From positions 1 to 64,000 of the forward strand of contig NZ_BILW01000026.1 of NCBI RefSeq assembly GCF_004000765.1: a DNA stretch of 64,000 nt, in the 5' to 3' direction. Source of the stretch: Paenibacillus chondroitinus NBRC 15376. GTDB taxonomy: Bacteria; Bacillota; Bacilli; Paenibacillales; NBRC-103111. The notes under the pieces are model-generated. The model was not told the DNA's origin and made no database searches. It worked only from the letters and a program-made list of their open reading frames with translations. Made by a program: the position numbers and the translations under genes. Within the stretch, counting starts at the first letter, position 1. Every line of letters begins with the position of its first letter. Shown piece by piece: positions 8,849 to 17,781 of this stretch.

Positions 8849-9026
8849 GGGAACTGCAGGCCTCTATTTCAGCCAAACTAGCTATTTTTCCAATCAAAGG
8901 GAACTATGGGCCTCTATTTCTCCATGATTAGGCCATTTTGTTGTTTATCAGCTGAAATAAGACCCTCCAGTTCCCCCAAACTGCCACCCCCGACTCATCG
9001 GGCTTAAATAAGGCCCTGTAGTTCCC
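8849..9026. repeat. Four-unit intergenic repeat array (family 1, locus A)
   Basis: Four 22-bp units: forward at 8849-8870 and 8899-8920, reverse at 8954-8975 and 9005-9026. Each reads GGGAACT, then eight variable bases, then YTATTT plus C or A. Pitch is 50, 55 and 51; the spacers (28, 33, 29 bases) are not conserved in sequence. Locus B at 26497-26675 has the same motif, orientation and pitch. Confidence 0.85.
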
Positions 9027-9127
9027 ACACACGTTCGATCGTTACTCATCCTTCACCCACACGGACCTTGCCGAAATAAACCGCCACGCATCAGGCCATA
9101 CTACTCCAGTCTCCTACGTTTTTATAT

Positions 9128-9162
9128 ATTCCTTGACAGGAATATTCCATTACAAGTATATT
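9128..9162 (+). promoter_or_regulatory. ArsR gene promoter with overlapping palindromic operator
   Basis: TTGACA (9133-9138), an 18-bp spacer, then TATATT (9157-9162). ATTCC-TTGACA-GGAAT forms an inverted repeat around the -35, and GGAATATTCC (9139-9148) is a perfect palindrome directly after it. Three half-sites over the promoter suggest autorepression by the ArsR protein. The expected transcription start is at or beside base 9169, the A of the start codon. Confidence 0.65.
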
Positions 9163-9168
9163 TAGTGT

Positions 9169-9504
9169 ATGAACTCGACTATGAGTGCTCTCGCCGAGCC
9201 CAACCGTTTACACATGGTCGAACTTTTGCGTGACGGCCCCCTCACCGTAGGGGAAATCGCCGATCGACTTGGGCTTAACCAACCCCAGGTTTCCAAACAT
9301 CTCCGCGTCCTCAGCGAGGCCGGAATCGTAGAGGTTCAACCGATCGCCAACCGGCGGATCTACAAGCTGCGGCCCCAGCCGCTCCAGGAGCTAGATGCCT
9401 GGGTGAAGTCTTTTCGCCGTATATGGGATGAGAGCTTCGACCGCTTGGACGCCTATTTGCAAGAACTGCAAAGCCAAGAAAGCAATTCTAAGGACAAGCC
9501 TTAG
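9169..9504 (+). CDS. ArsR-family transcriptional repressor
   Basis: A 111-residue winged-helix regulator: MSALAEPNRLHMVELL, LTVGEIADRLGLNQPQVSKH and the wing NRRIYKL are typical. No metal-binding cysteine motif is visible. It lies 75 nt upstream of an AHSA1/SRPBCC gene, the standard partner of this non-metal ArsR subgroup. There is no Shine-Dalgarno sequence, a stop codon lies just upstream in frame, and the promoter -10 ends 6 nt before the ATG, so the mRNA appears leaderless. Confidence 0.9.
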   Translation: MNSTMSALAEPNRLHMVELLRDGPLTVGEIADRLGLNQPQVSKHLRVLSEAGIVEVQPIANRRIYKLRPQPLQELDAWVKSFRRIWDESFDRLDAYLQELQSQESNSKDKP

Positions 9505-9579
9505 ACTGTCGCCGCGGGTCCCGCTTTTCTGCTACTCTTACTGATCAATACTATTTTAAATTTATGGAGGTACTCACCC

Positions 9580-10086
9580 ATGTCCGAAACTACAAACGCC
9601 CGCTCGCTAGTTATTACACGCACGTTCAACGCTCCTCGTGAGCTCGTCTTCCAATGTTGGACGAAGCCCGAACATCTCAGTCACTGGTGGGGACCGACAG
9701 GAATGCAACTGGAAGTATCCACGTGTGATGTTCGCCCCGGCGGCATGTTCCATTTCAGCATGAAATCCCCGGACGGCTTTCAAATGTGGGGCAAATTTGT
9801 ATATAGCGAGGTTTCCCCTTCAGATAAACTTGTTTACACGAACTCGTTCTCCGATGCGGACGCGAACACGATCCGTGCTCCGTTCAGCCCGGTTTTCCCG
9901 CTTGAAATTTTGAATATCGTAACCTTCGAAGAGCAAGATGGTAAAACGGTTGTCACCATTAGCGGCGGCCCTGTAAACCCAACCGAAGAAGAAGCTGCTT
10001 TCTACACTTCTATGATTGAGAACATGGAACAAGGCTTTGGAGGTACCTTCAATCAACTCGACGAGTACTTGGCGAAACTTGCTTAA
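9580..10086 (+). CDS. AHSA1/SRPBCC domain protein
   Basis: A 168-residue START-like (Bet v 1 fold) protein, family of the activator of Hsp90 ATPase homologue 1. Typical signatures are ITRTFNAPRELVFQCW near the start, HWWGP and DVRPGG in the middle, and the C-terminal helix ending LDEYLAKLA. Such proteins bind hydrophobic ligands; bacterial members are mostly of unknown function. GGAGG stands 11 nt before the ATG. It is probably co-regulated with the ArsR gene. Confidence 0.92.
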   Translation: MSETTNARSLVITRTFNAPRELVFQCWTKPEHLSHWWGPTGMQLEVSTCDVRPGGMFHFSMKSPDGFQMWGKFVYSEVSPSDKLVYTNSFSDADANTIRAPFSPVFPLEILNIVTFEEQDGKTVVTISGGPVNPTEEEAAFYTSMIENMEQGFGGTFNQLDEYLAKLA

Positions 10087-10095
10087 TTCCCCATG

Positions 10096-10123
10096 CACCG
10101 GTTCACCTGAGCCGGTGTTTTTC
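10096..10123 (+). terminator. Rho-independent terminator
   Basis: Arms CACCGGTTCA and TGAGCCGGTG (one G-T pair) followed by TTTTTC, directly after the AHSA1 gene. Confidence 0.88.
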
Positions 10124-10299
10124 TTTTACCTGCACCTTTGGTTGGCGCCTTTGCCCACACCTCCGCCTGCCGCTTTACCAACCATCCCCTCCTCCTGGAA
10201 TGTCCGCCAGGCGTCACAAAAAAGCCCATCTCAACCGAATAATATAGGAAGCCGGATATTTTTCGGCAGCATTCGACTGAACCCAAAGGAGACTACCTC

Positions 10300-11754
10300 A
10301 TGTTTCGCCATAAAATCATGAAACCCGGCGCGGCGCTTCTGCTGACGGCTGCACTTTTTGCCGGCGCAACACCGGTGTCCGCGCTATATTCCCCTTCGGT
10401 GAACGCCGTGACCAAGCAAATAACCGCTCAGGGCAGGACCTATAACGTAAGTGTCGTTACGGTCGATTTGACCGACCCGACTTTAGAGCTCGCTCCCGCC
10501 TTGGCTGACGGAGGCATCGGTCATGACGCTCCATTACAAGCGATCGCCGAGCGCGAAGGCGCCGTTGCCGCGATTAACGGCACATTTTTCAATGCCTATG
10601 AGTCTAATCCTTATATCCGCTACCCGAACGGGACGATGGTAGAAGCCGGTGAAGCTCTTCACTCCGGGGAAAATCAGACCTTTATTCTGAATCGGGATAA
10701 AGTGCCGAATATTCAGTTCGTGGACCTCGACATCGCCGTGCGGGTCAGTGAAGGGAACGGGACTTATACCATTAACCCTTGGGGGGTTAACAAGTATTAC
10801 GGCGAAGGCAGCACCGACCAAGTGATCTGGTATACTCCGGACTTTGGCAGCTGGATCAACTTCCCGAACGGGACCAAGGTCGTCATCGAGGACGGGCTCA
10901 TCACTCGCATCACGAACGATTCCGTGCAGGTTCCTGCCGGCGGTTACGTGCTGTTTGTCGGGGGCAGCGCCAACAACCGGCAGCACCTCCTGCCGAATCT
11001 GGACGTCGGCGATCGTGTCACGAAGGAGCTGCTGGCCAAAGGCGAAGGCGGCAGCTCTCTGAACGCTAAGTCGTGGCTCGCGGCGATCGGGGTCGGGCCG
11101 AAGCTGGTCACCGGCGGCGCTGTCGATCTCGACGTCACGCGGGACGGCTTCTCCGACCCGAAGGTGACCCAATCTGCCGCGGCACGCAGCTTCATCGGCA
11201 TCGACAGGTCTGATCGTCTCGTGATGGGCACCGTGCCGAGCGCAACGCTTTCCCAGCTCGCCGCCATCACCCTTCAGCTTGGGCTGAAGGAAGCCATGAA
11301 TATGGACGGCGGGTCCAGCTCCGGTCTGTACGCCAACGGCACCATGCTGACCTATCCCGGCCGCGAGCTGAGCAATGCACTCGTCGTGCGTAAGCTGGAT
11401 AAGCCGAAGGTGCAAATCGATATCAACGGGCAGGCTGAGTATGACTACAGCGGCTTCATCGTCAATGAGACGACCGTTGTTCCGATCCGTCCCTTCATCA
11501 CCGCGATGAATGCCGGTTTTCAGTGGGACGCCGCAACCCGGACGGCAACCATTACGAGCGGAGGCGTGACGATGAAGCTGAAGGATGGGAGCTCCACAGC
11601 GACGGTGAACGGCAAGTCGGTCTCCGTGCCGGTCCCGCTCCAGATTATGGGGGACAGCCGCATGTACGTCCCGCTCCGCCTCGTCGCGGAGTCGCTGAAT
11701 AGCAAAGTGGACTGGAACAGCAGCTTGTACAGGGCATCCGTGCGCCTGCCATAA
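10300..11754 (+). CDS. Secreted phosphodiester glycosidase-like protein with stalk domain
   Basis: A 484-residue exported protein. A signal peptide ends near ATPVSA (about residue 28). Residues about 60-365 form a phosphodiester glycosidase (NAGPA-like) domain with AAINGTFFN, ARSFIGID and MNMDGGSSSGLYANG. Residues about 375-484 are a copper-amine-oxidase N-terminal-like stalk domain (ETTVVPIRPFITAMNAGF, YVPLRLVAESL) common on Paenibacillus cell-surface proteins. It may act on cell-wall or exopolysaccharide phosphodiesters. AAAGGAG lies 8 nt upstream. It is a single-gene unit. Confidence 0.88.
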   Translation: MFRHKIMKPGAALLLTAALFAGATPVSALYSPSVNAVTKQITAQGRTYNVSVVTVDLTDPTLELAPALADGGIGHDAPLQAIAEREGAVAAINGTFFNAYESNPYIRYPNGTMVEAGEALHSGENQTFILNRDKVPNIQFVDLDIAVRVSEGNGTYTINPWGVNKYYGEGSTDQVIWYTPDFGSWINFPNGTKVVIEDGLITRITNDSVQVPAGGYVLFVGGSANNRQHLLPNLDVGDRVTKELLAKGEGGSSLNAKSWLAAIGVGPKLVTGGAVDLDVTRDGFSDPKVTQSAAARSFIGIDRSDRLVMGTVPSATLSQLAAITLQLGLKEAMNMDGGSSSGLYANGTMLTYPGRELSNALVVRKLDKPKVQIDINGQAEYDYSGFIVNETTVVPIRPFITAMNAGFQWDAATRTATITSGGVTMKLKDGSSTATVNGKSVSVPVPLQIMGDSRMYVPLRLVAESLNSKVDWNSSLYRASVRLP

Positions 11755-11766
11755 GGAAGACACCAT

Positions 11767-11799
11767 AAGACCTGAGGGCAAACATCCCTCAGGTCTTTT
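11767..11799 (+). terminator. Rho-independent terminator
   Basis: Perfect 12-bp arms AAGACCTGAGGG and CCCTCAGGTCTT with a short loop and TTTTC tail. Confidence 0.9.
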
Positions 11800-11883
11800 C
11801 CATCCCCACCACGTTTAACCCTTCCCAATCAGGCAAAAATAGGAAAGATCACTGAGATGCTACAATATCGGAGGAACTTTCGA

Positions 11884-12987
11884 ATGTTGGAAAAAGGCCA
11901 AATATCAAGCAGACAATTCGGGGTACTTTTATGCCTTTATACAATTGGAAACGCGATTATTTACTCGCCACCCCAACTTATTTTCATGGCCAAACAGGAT
12001 GCTTGGCTATCCATTATCGTTGGCTTACTCGCTGGCATGCTCCTCATTGTTCTCTATAACACGCTCGGTGGAAAATTTCCAAACCTGAATTTTGCTCAGT
12101 ACAGCGAGCAGATTTTAGGCCGTTTCTTCGGAAAATTGGCGGCCTTGGCTGCATTATCTTTTGTCTATATCAGCACCTTGTACCCGTTGTGGGGAATCAG
12201 CGATTTTCTCGCGACCAGAATGCTGTCCAAAACGCCAATTGAAGTCATCATCTCCATTACGGTCATCATGGTAGCCTTCAGTGTCATTCTGGGGCTCGAA
12301 ACCATTAGCCGTGTTAGTGAAATTCTGTTTCCTTGGACCTTGCTGTTTTTATTTCTTGTTATTTTGATGCTGATTCCACAGATGAAGCCCACCAATTTTC
12401 TCCCTATTCTTGAGGAAGGGATTAAGCCGACCATTCGAGGCAGCGTCCAGTTTCTCAGTTTTCCGCTCACAGCTGTTTTCAACTTTCTCATGCTGCTGCC
12501 TTATGCCAATAATGTCAGCAAAGCGAAGAATGCTTATTATCTAGGAACCGTTATCGGCGGGACTGTGATATGGATCGTCACGATGACGAATATTGCCGTT
12601 TTAGGGGTATCTTTAGCTTTGGGAAGCATCTATCCGACTTATGATATGGCGCAAAAAATCAATATTGGCGATTTTCTACAGCGCGCCGAGGCCATTATTG
12701 CGATTATCTGGTTTGTCACGCAATATTTTTATACGGTCATCAACTTTTATATTACGACTCTCATTCTAGCTCAGCTGCTAGGTTTAAAAGAAACCCGCCC
12801 GCTTGTGCTCCCTATTGGCGTTATTTCAGTCCCTTTAGCTAATGTTTTAATTCCCAATATCCCTTATTCCTTTACTTTCACGAACAAAGTTTGGCCTGCC
12901 TACGCCCTGACCGTTACTCTTCTGCTTCCGCTGCTCATGCTGCTGATTGCCAAGCTGCGCCGCATGCCGAAAAAGCCGGAGACATAG
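11884..12987 (+). CDS. Spore germination permease, GerAB family (receptor B subunit)
   Basis: An integral membrane protein of 367 residues with about ten hydrophobic segments and the family signature ISSRQFGVLLCLYTIGNAII near the start. GerAB-type subunits belong to the APC superfamily and bind the germinant in the inner spore membrane. The start at ATG 11884 is chosen because GGAGG lies 9 nt upstream; an ATG at 11857 has none. It faces the A, C and D-like genes in convergent orientation, whereas these are usually one operon, so it needs its own promoter. Confidence 0.9.
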   Translation: MLEKGQISSRQFGVLLCLYTIGNAIIYSPPQLIFMAKQDAWLSIIVGLLAGMLLIVLYNTLGGKFPNLNFAQYSEQILGRFFGKLAALAALSFVYISTLYPLWGISDFLATRMLSKTPIEVIISITVIMVAFSVILGLETISRVSEILFPWTLLFLFLVILMLIPQMKPTNFLPILEEGIKPTIRGSVQFLSFPLTAVFNFLMLLPYANNVSKAKNAYYLGTVIGGTVIWIVTMTNIAVLGVSLALGSIYPTYDMAQKINIGDFLQRAEAIIAIIWFVTQYFYTVINFYITTLILAQLLGLKETRPLVLPIGVISVPLANVLIPNIPYSFTFTNKVWPAYALTVTLLLPLLMLLIAKLRRMPKKPET

Positions 12988-13002
12988 TCCATCCGGCTCT
13001 TT
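12975..13002 (+). terminator. Terminator overlapping the GerAB stop codon
   Basis: GCCGGA and TCCGGC pair across the TAG stop and are followed by TCTTTC. It is short and separates the two convergent transcripts. Confidence 0.55.
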
Positions 13003-13004
13003 CA

Positions 13005-13238
13005 TTAACTGATCATCTTCAGTAGGAGTTCGCCCATAGGCTTAAACACATACGATATGTACGCTAACGGGCTTCGCAGATGCGAACCCAAAGCTTTCGA
13101 TACGCAAAGCGCCGTGCCGAGCACAAGGAGAACAGAAAACGACCACAATTCCTTCTTCAGACGTTTTCTCCTCATTCTGGGGACTTCAATGAGCACGATG
13201 GCAGCAACCGCCAGGAGGATGAAAGGAAGAAGTGCCAT
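13005..13238 (-). CDS. Small two-helix membrane protein, germinant receptor D-subunit-like
   Basis: A 77-residue protein with an N-terminal membrane segment (LLPFILLAVAAIVLI), a basic loop (RMRRKRLKK) and a second hydrophobic segment. Small proteins of this layout are encoded in many GerA-type operons and are called D subunits, modulators of the receptor; this is not the GerD lipoprotein. Its ribosome site AAGGAG is formed by the last codons of the upstream C-subunit gene, so translation is probably coupled. Confidence 0.7.
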   Translation of the reverse strand: MALLPFILLAVAAIVLIEVPRMRRKRLKKELWSFSVLLVLGTALCVSKALGSHLRSPLAYISYVFKPMGELLLKMIS

Positions 13239-13245
13239 GGGTCAA

Positions 13246-14454
13246 CTACTCCTTTGTCTTTTTCTTTAGTTCTTCAATGAAAGAGCTGCTTACTTTCCCT
13301 GTGCGACGCAGTTTGGCATCCACTTGTACGATCACCTCTGATTTTACAAAATAACTCGGCCAGTCCGCTTTCATCCGTTTCCAAGAACCAGGGTCTGATC
13401 TATGTAAAATTTCACCGAAGCCGAAAATGTCTGCTTCAAGCTTTTGCGCTTTGGAAACCGCAACCTGCAAACCTTCCTTCAGCTTTTTCTCCATAACCTG
13501 TTCCAACAGATAAATCGATTCTGATTTCGTTAAATCAATGCTTCCCTCGACCTCACCAATATCCCCTTCCACTTGCAACTTGACGGTGAATACGGGTTTT
13601 CCCTCTTTCATAGCTGCCGTAACTTTGGATTTTGTTCTTAAAATATGGATGGAAGCTTCTCCGCCATCAGGCAACAGCACATCTCCAACGGTGCTTTTCA
13701 CATTTCCGCTTATGTAATTGTAGCCTTTGCTCTCTTGCTCATTCAGCCAGCCTACTAACCGGTCCCCACGAAAAACACCTAATTGGGTAAAGACCAGGCC
13801 GACAGGAGCATCCGACATCTTCAGTTTATTATCTTTGTTGAGGACGGCTAACTCCCCATTGGATTTAAGCCCTGTCAAGACAGGCTCTTTGCCGAGAGCA
13901 ACCAGATTGGCCACAAATTCATCTATATGCACGGCAATCGTAGGCGCCCAAAGGTTCTGGGAAGTTTTTAAGGAGGAATACAGCTTATTCGCCGGGATTT
14001 TCTCCGTTGGAGTCAATGTGCTTAATATCTCTTTAGCCTGTACGTCTTTGGCAATCGCAACGAAATAATCAGGACGCATTTGCTCATTACGCATAAAGAA
14101 ATCTAACACGTCCCTTACCCCTTCCCTTGCCAGCTCCTCACTAATCACTAACATTCGCAAATGAGAAAGGTATAGCTCCCTTGGGGCATGGCTCGTCATC
14201 TTGCGAAGAGCCTCGTATAAGGTGGGCGACACGACATGGAAGTTCGTAACGGACGTCCCTCGTTCTGAAGATGAGCCCATCCCGATTTCACCGACATTCG
14301 CCACTTGGGCGCTTAATTCAATTTGGTTATCATGTTTATCTATGCCAAGCGCCATCACAAAGGAGAGCTGATTTAATTCCTGTCGGTTCCAACACCCCGT
14401 CGTTATGCTTAATAGAAGGATGAGCAGGAGAGTAACCCGTATCATCTTGCGCAT
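13246..14454 (-). CDS. Spore germination lipoprotein, Ger(x)C family (receptor C subunit)
   Basis: A 402-residue lipoprotein with signal and lipobox LLLSITTGC, then the family opening CWNRQELNQLSFVMALGID. GerAC-type subunits sit on the outer face of the inner spore membrane and are needed for receptor assembly. It begins 31 nt after the A-subunit stop, with GGGGAGGG upstream, and precedes the small D-like gene. Its length is normal for the family. Confidence 0.93.
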   Translation of the reverse strand: MRKMIRVTLLLILLLSITTGCWNRQELNQLSFVMALGIDKHDNQIELSAQVANVGEIGMGSSSERGTSVTNFHVVSPTLYEALRKMTSHAPRELYLSHLRMLVISEELAREGVRDVLDFFMRNEQMRPDYFVAIAKDVQAKEILSTLTPTEKIPANKLYSSLKTSQNLWAPTIAVHIDEFVANLVALGKEPVLTGLKSNGELAVLNKDNKLKMSDAPVGLVFTQLGVFRGDRLVGWLNEQESKGYNYISGNVKSTVGDVLLPDGGEASIHILRTKSKVTAAMKEGKPVFTVKLQVEGDIGEVEGSIDLTKSESIYLLEQVMEKKLKEGLQVAVSKAQKLEADIFGFGEILHRSDPGSWKRMKADWPSYFVKSEVIVQVDAKLRRTGKVSSSFIEELKKKTKE

Positions 14455-14485
14455 CAGGAAAACCCTCCCCTTCTTCTGATTCGTG

Positions 14486-16006
14486 CTAATCGATTGGCTT
14501 CCTAGGCTTGCTATCTTTAATGCGAGTCTGATTAGTTCCTTTACCGATTAATGATGGCCGGCGCTGCATAGCCCAGAGCGGCAAGCGAAAGATCGCATCC
14601 TTCTGGTCTGTTGTATGAAAGGGGCCAAATGGGGACATGTAAGGAACTCCGAATGAGCGAAGGCTGCACAAATGAAACAAGATGCACATACATCCCAGAA
14701 AGATGCCATAGATGCCAAAGGAAGCCGCAATAAACATCAACAGATACCGCAGCAGGCGAAGCGGAATGCTGATGGAGTAAGCGGGCATGACGAAGCTTGC
14801 AATGGCCGTGATCGAAACAACGATGACCATCGCCGCAGATACCAGGCCCGCTTGAACAGCGGCTTCTCCAAGCACCAAGGCCCCGACAATGGAAATGGCG
14901 GAACCGACCATCCTTGGCATTCGAATGCCGGCCTCACGCAAAATCTCAAACGCTGTTTCCATCAACAGCGCTTCAATAAACGCCGGGAACGGAACCCCTT
15001 CCCGCTGCGTTGCCAGACTGAGCAGCAGCGTTGTCGGAAGCATCTCTTGATGATAGGTGGTCACGGCAATATAAACGGATGGTGTCAAAAGTGAGATCAG
15101 CATCGCCACATAACGCAGCATTCGAATGACGCCAAAGTCCGATCGTTGGTAGTAATCTTCTGCGGACTGCAGAAATTGAGTAAAAATAACGGGGACTAGC
15201 AGAACAAACGGTGAGCCGTCCACCAGAATAGAAACACGGCCCTCTAAAATGCCTGCAGCAATCGTGTCCGGCCGTTCAGAGTTATAGATCGTTGGAAAGG
15301 GACTAAACGTGTCGTCCTGTATCAGTTCTTCAATTTGACCTGTATCCATAATGGCATCTATGTCAATCCGCTGAATGCGGTTCCTGACTTCGTCCACGAC
15401 TTTGTCATCCGCAATCCCTTTGATATACATGAAGGCAACATCTGTTTTGGATATCCGACCGACGCGGAGACTCTCCATCCGAAGGGAAGGATGCTTGATT
15501 CTTCGCCGGATAAGTGACGTATTGGTACGCAACGTTTCTGTGAAGCTTTCGCGAGGCCCCCGGACGACAGCCTCCACATTGGATTCTGTAATTCCGCGTG
15601 ACTCCCATCCTCTTGTGCTGACGATGAGCCCTAGGCGGCAGTTATCCAGCATGATAGCGGCATCGCCGGATAGGATCGCATCGTACAGGTCCTCCATCAG
15701 CTCGGTTTTCCTCACGCCGCCTAACGAAATAATATATCGTTCCAGAGCGCCTGGGAGATCCGTTATCAGGCTTCCATCCGCGTTCCGAAAGTCCCCTGTG
15801 AACAGCATAAGAGATTCTAATAAATCATGTATCAAAGTATGGTCAGCCAATCCATCCGTGAAAACAATGGCAATCGGCAGCTCGCCCGATCGTCCGATGC
15901 CGAGCTCTCTAATTATAATATCGCTGCTCTCTCCCAGAATCTCGACAAGCTGCGCTATATTTTCAGACAGATGAGGGGTTAGCGATGGAGCGGCAGTCGT
16001 AGACAT
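14486..16006 (-). CDS. Spore germination protein, GerAA family (receptor A subunit)
   Basis: A 506-residue protein with a hydrophilic N-terminal half and a membrane C-terminal half. Family hallmarks are VDGSPFVLLVPVIFTQFLQS, the stretch SVYIAVTTYHQEMLPTTLLL, and the late FGVPYMSPFGP. It is the first gene of a minus-strand unit A-C-D. The ribosome site is weak (GGGTG). A forespore promoter is expected, but I could not identify one with confidence. Confidence 0.95.
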   Translation of the reverse strand: MSTTAAPSLTPHLSENIAQLVEILGESSDIIIRELGIGRSGELPIAIVFTDGLADHTLIHDLLESLMLFTGDFRNADGSLITDLPGALERYIISLGGVRKTELMEDLYDAILSGDAAIMLDNCRLGLIVSTRGWESRGITESNVEAVVRGPRESFTETLRTNTSLIRRRIKHPSLRMESLRVGRISKTDVAFMYIKGIADDKVVDEVRNRIQRIDIDAIMDTGQIEELIQDDTFSPFPTIYNSERPDTIAAGILEGRVSILVDGSPFVLLVPVIFTQFLQSAEDYYQRSDFGVIRMLRYVAMLISLLTPSVYIAVTTYHQEMLPTTLLLSLATQREGVPFPAFIEALLMETAFEILREAGIRMPRMVGSAISIVGALVLGEAAVQAGLVSAAMVIVVSITAIASFVMPAYSISIPLRLLRYLLMFIAASFGIYGIFLGCMCILFHLCSLRSFGVPYMSPFGPFHTTDQKDAIFRLPLWAMQRRPSLIGKGTNQTRIKDSKPRKPID

Positions 16007-16101
16007 AGGATCACCCTGTTTTTGGTTTAGCTATTTGTACCGTTCCCTTATTTTGGATGCATTATGTATCCCATCAAGTCACATTTTTGCTCGCTGATTC
16101 A

Positions 16102-16131
16102 TTGAGTTTTCCATCCTATAACGCTTATAAT
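16102..16131 (+). promoter_or_regulatory. Sigma-A-like promoter for the ABC-F gene
   Basis: TTGAGT at 16102, an 18-bp spacer and TATAAT at 16126-16131, about 38 nt before the ATG. The leader is short and shows no attenuator. Confidence 0.6.
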
Positions 16132-16168
16132 AAAACGAGAAAAAGTTTAAAAGAAAAGGTGTCATTTC

Positions 16169-17725
16169 ATGAGCATATTAAATGTAGAAAGATTAAGTCA
16201 CGGCTTTGGAGACCGCGCCATCTTCAACGACGTCTCGTTCCGCCTGCTCAAAGGGGAGCACATCGGACTCATCGGCGCTAACGGAGAAGGTAAATCTACT
16301 TTCATGAACATCATTACAGGCAAGCTTCAGCCGGATGATGGCAAGGTGGAATGGTCCAAGCGCATGCGCGTTGGCTACCTGGATCAACATGCTGTTCTGA
16401 GCAAAGGCATGAGCATCCGCGATGTCCTGAAGGGAGCCTTCCAATATCTGTTCGACATGGAACAAGAAATGAATGACATGTACGGCCGGATGGGCGATGT
16501 GACGCCGGAAGAGCTTGAACAGATGCTCGAGGATGTCGGTACGATTCAGGATACATTGACGAACCAAGACTTTTACATGATCGATGCCAAAATCGAAGAA
16601 ACCGCTCGCGGATTGGGCCTCACTGATATTGGCCTAGACAAAGATGTGAACGATTTGAGCGGTGGTCAACGGACGAAGGTGCTTCTGGCGAAGCTTTTGC
16701 TGGAAAAACCGGACATTTTGCTCCTCGATGAGCCTACCAACTATTTGGATGAGCAGCATATCGAATGGTTGAAACGTTATTTGCAAGAATATGAGAATGC
16801 CTTCATTCTGATTTCTCACGATATCCCGTTCCTGAACAGCGTAATCAACTTGATCTACCACATGGAAAATCAAGCTTTAAATCGCTATGTGGGAGATTAC
16901 ACGCATTTCCAGCAAGTACACGAAATGAAGAAACAGCAGCTTGAGTCGGCTTACAAACGCCAACAGCAAGAAATTTCCGAGTTGAAGGATTTCGTTGCAC
17001 GTAACAAAGCGAGCGTGGCGACGCGGAATATGGCGATGTCCAGACAAAAGAAACTCGACAAGATGGAAGTTATTGAAATTGCAAAGGAGAAACCGAAGCC
17101 GCAGTTTAATTTCAAAGAGGGCCGCACATCAGGCAAGCTTATTTTTGAAACGACGGATCTCGTGATCGGTTACGATCAACCGCTATCCAGACCGCTTAAC
17201 CTGCGCATGGAACGCGGTCAGAAGATTGCCCTGGTCGGTGCCAACGGGATCGGAAAAACGACGTTGCTGCGGAGTATTTTGGGCGAAATCCAGCCGGTAT
17301 CCGGCTCCGTTCAAAAAGGCGATAACCAGCAAATCGGTTACTTCCAGCAGGAAATCAAAGACTCCAACAACAATACTTGTATCGAGGAAGTATGGAACGA
17401 GTTCCCTTCTTTCACGCAATTTGAGGTGCGTGCTGCGCTGGCTAAATGCGGTCTCACCACGAAGCACATTGAGAGTAAAGTTGTTGTTCTGAGCGGCGGC
17501 GAGAAGGCGAAAGTCCGTCTCTGCAAGCTGATCAACCGCGAAACGAACTTACTGGTGCTCGATGAGCCGACCAACCATTTGGACGTAGATGCCAAGGATG
17601 AGCTCAAACGTGCGCTGCAAGCCTACAAGGGCAGTATTCTTCTGATTTCCCACGAACCGGAATTTTACCGTGATGTGGTGACGGATACTTGGAATTGCGA
17701 GTCTTGGACAACGAAAGTGTTCTAA
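16169..17725 (+). CDS. yfmM: ABC-F family ATPase (YfmM-like)
   Basis: A 518-residue soluble protein with two ABC ATPase domains and no membrane segments. The first has Walker A GANGEGKST, signature LSGGQRTKVLLAK and Walker B LLLDEPTNYLDE; the second has GANGIGKTT, LSGGEKAKVRL and LVLDEPTNHLD. ABC-F proteins act on the ribosome, in translation rescue or antibiotic protection. Length and sequence fit Bacillus YfmM as I remember it. AAAAGGTG precedes the ATG. The absence of a long leader argues against an inducible resistance gene. Confidence 0.92.
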   Translation: MSILNVERLSHGFGDRAIFNDVSFRLLKGEHIGLIGANGEGKSTFMNIITGKLQPDDGKVEWSKRMRVGYLDQHAVLSKGMSIRDVLKGAFQYLFDMEQEMNDMYGRMGDVTPEELEQMLEDVGTIQDTLTNQDFYMIDAKIEETARGLGLTDIGLDKDVNDLSGGQRTKVLLAKLLLEKPDILLLDEPTNYLDEQHIEWLKRYLQEYENAFILISHDIPFLNSVINLIYHMENQALNRYVGDYTHFQQVHEMKKQQLESAYKRQQQEISELKDFVARNKASVATRNMAMSRQKKLDKMEVIEIAKEKPKPQFNFKEGRTSGKLIFETTDLVIGYDQPLSRPLNLRMERGQKIALVGANGIGKTTLLRSILGEIQPVSGSVQKGDNQQIGYFQQEIKDSNNNTCIEEVWNEFPSFTQFEVRAALAKCGLTTKHIESKVVVLSGGEKAKVRLCKLINRETNLLVLDEPTNHLDVDAKDELKRALQAYKGSILLISHEPEFYRDVVTDTWNCESWTTKVF

Positions 17726-17731
17726 TCGACG

Positions 17732-17781
17732 AAAAGGCCGTCTTCGAGTAGCTTGTTCTACTTGAGGATGGCCTCTTTTTT
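17732..17781 (+). terminator. Rho-independent terminator
   Basis: AAGGCCGTCTTCGAGTAG pairs, with a few mismatches, with CTACTTGAGGATGGCCTC, followed by TTTTTT. Confidence 0.88.

Larger units (their letters stand above)
8783..9168. other. Intergenic region with terminator, repeat array and promoter
   Basis: 386 bases without a gene. In order it holds a terminator (8791-8833), a four-unit inverted repeat array (8849-9026), about 100 bases with nothing I can name, and the ArsR promoter/operator at 9128-9168. Confidence 0.75.

Noticed and set aside
8849-9026. Short CRISPR array (22-bp repeats, about 29-bp spacers)
   Set aside because: Half of the units are inverted, units vary at many positions, the same unit count and pitch recur at a second locus, and no cas genes are present.
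10534-11781. 415-residue minus-strand frame opposite the glycosidase gene
   Set aside because: It is a GC-rich shadow of a well-supported gene and has no recognisable domain or ribosome site.
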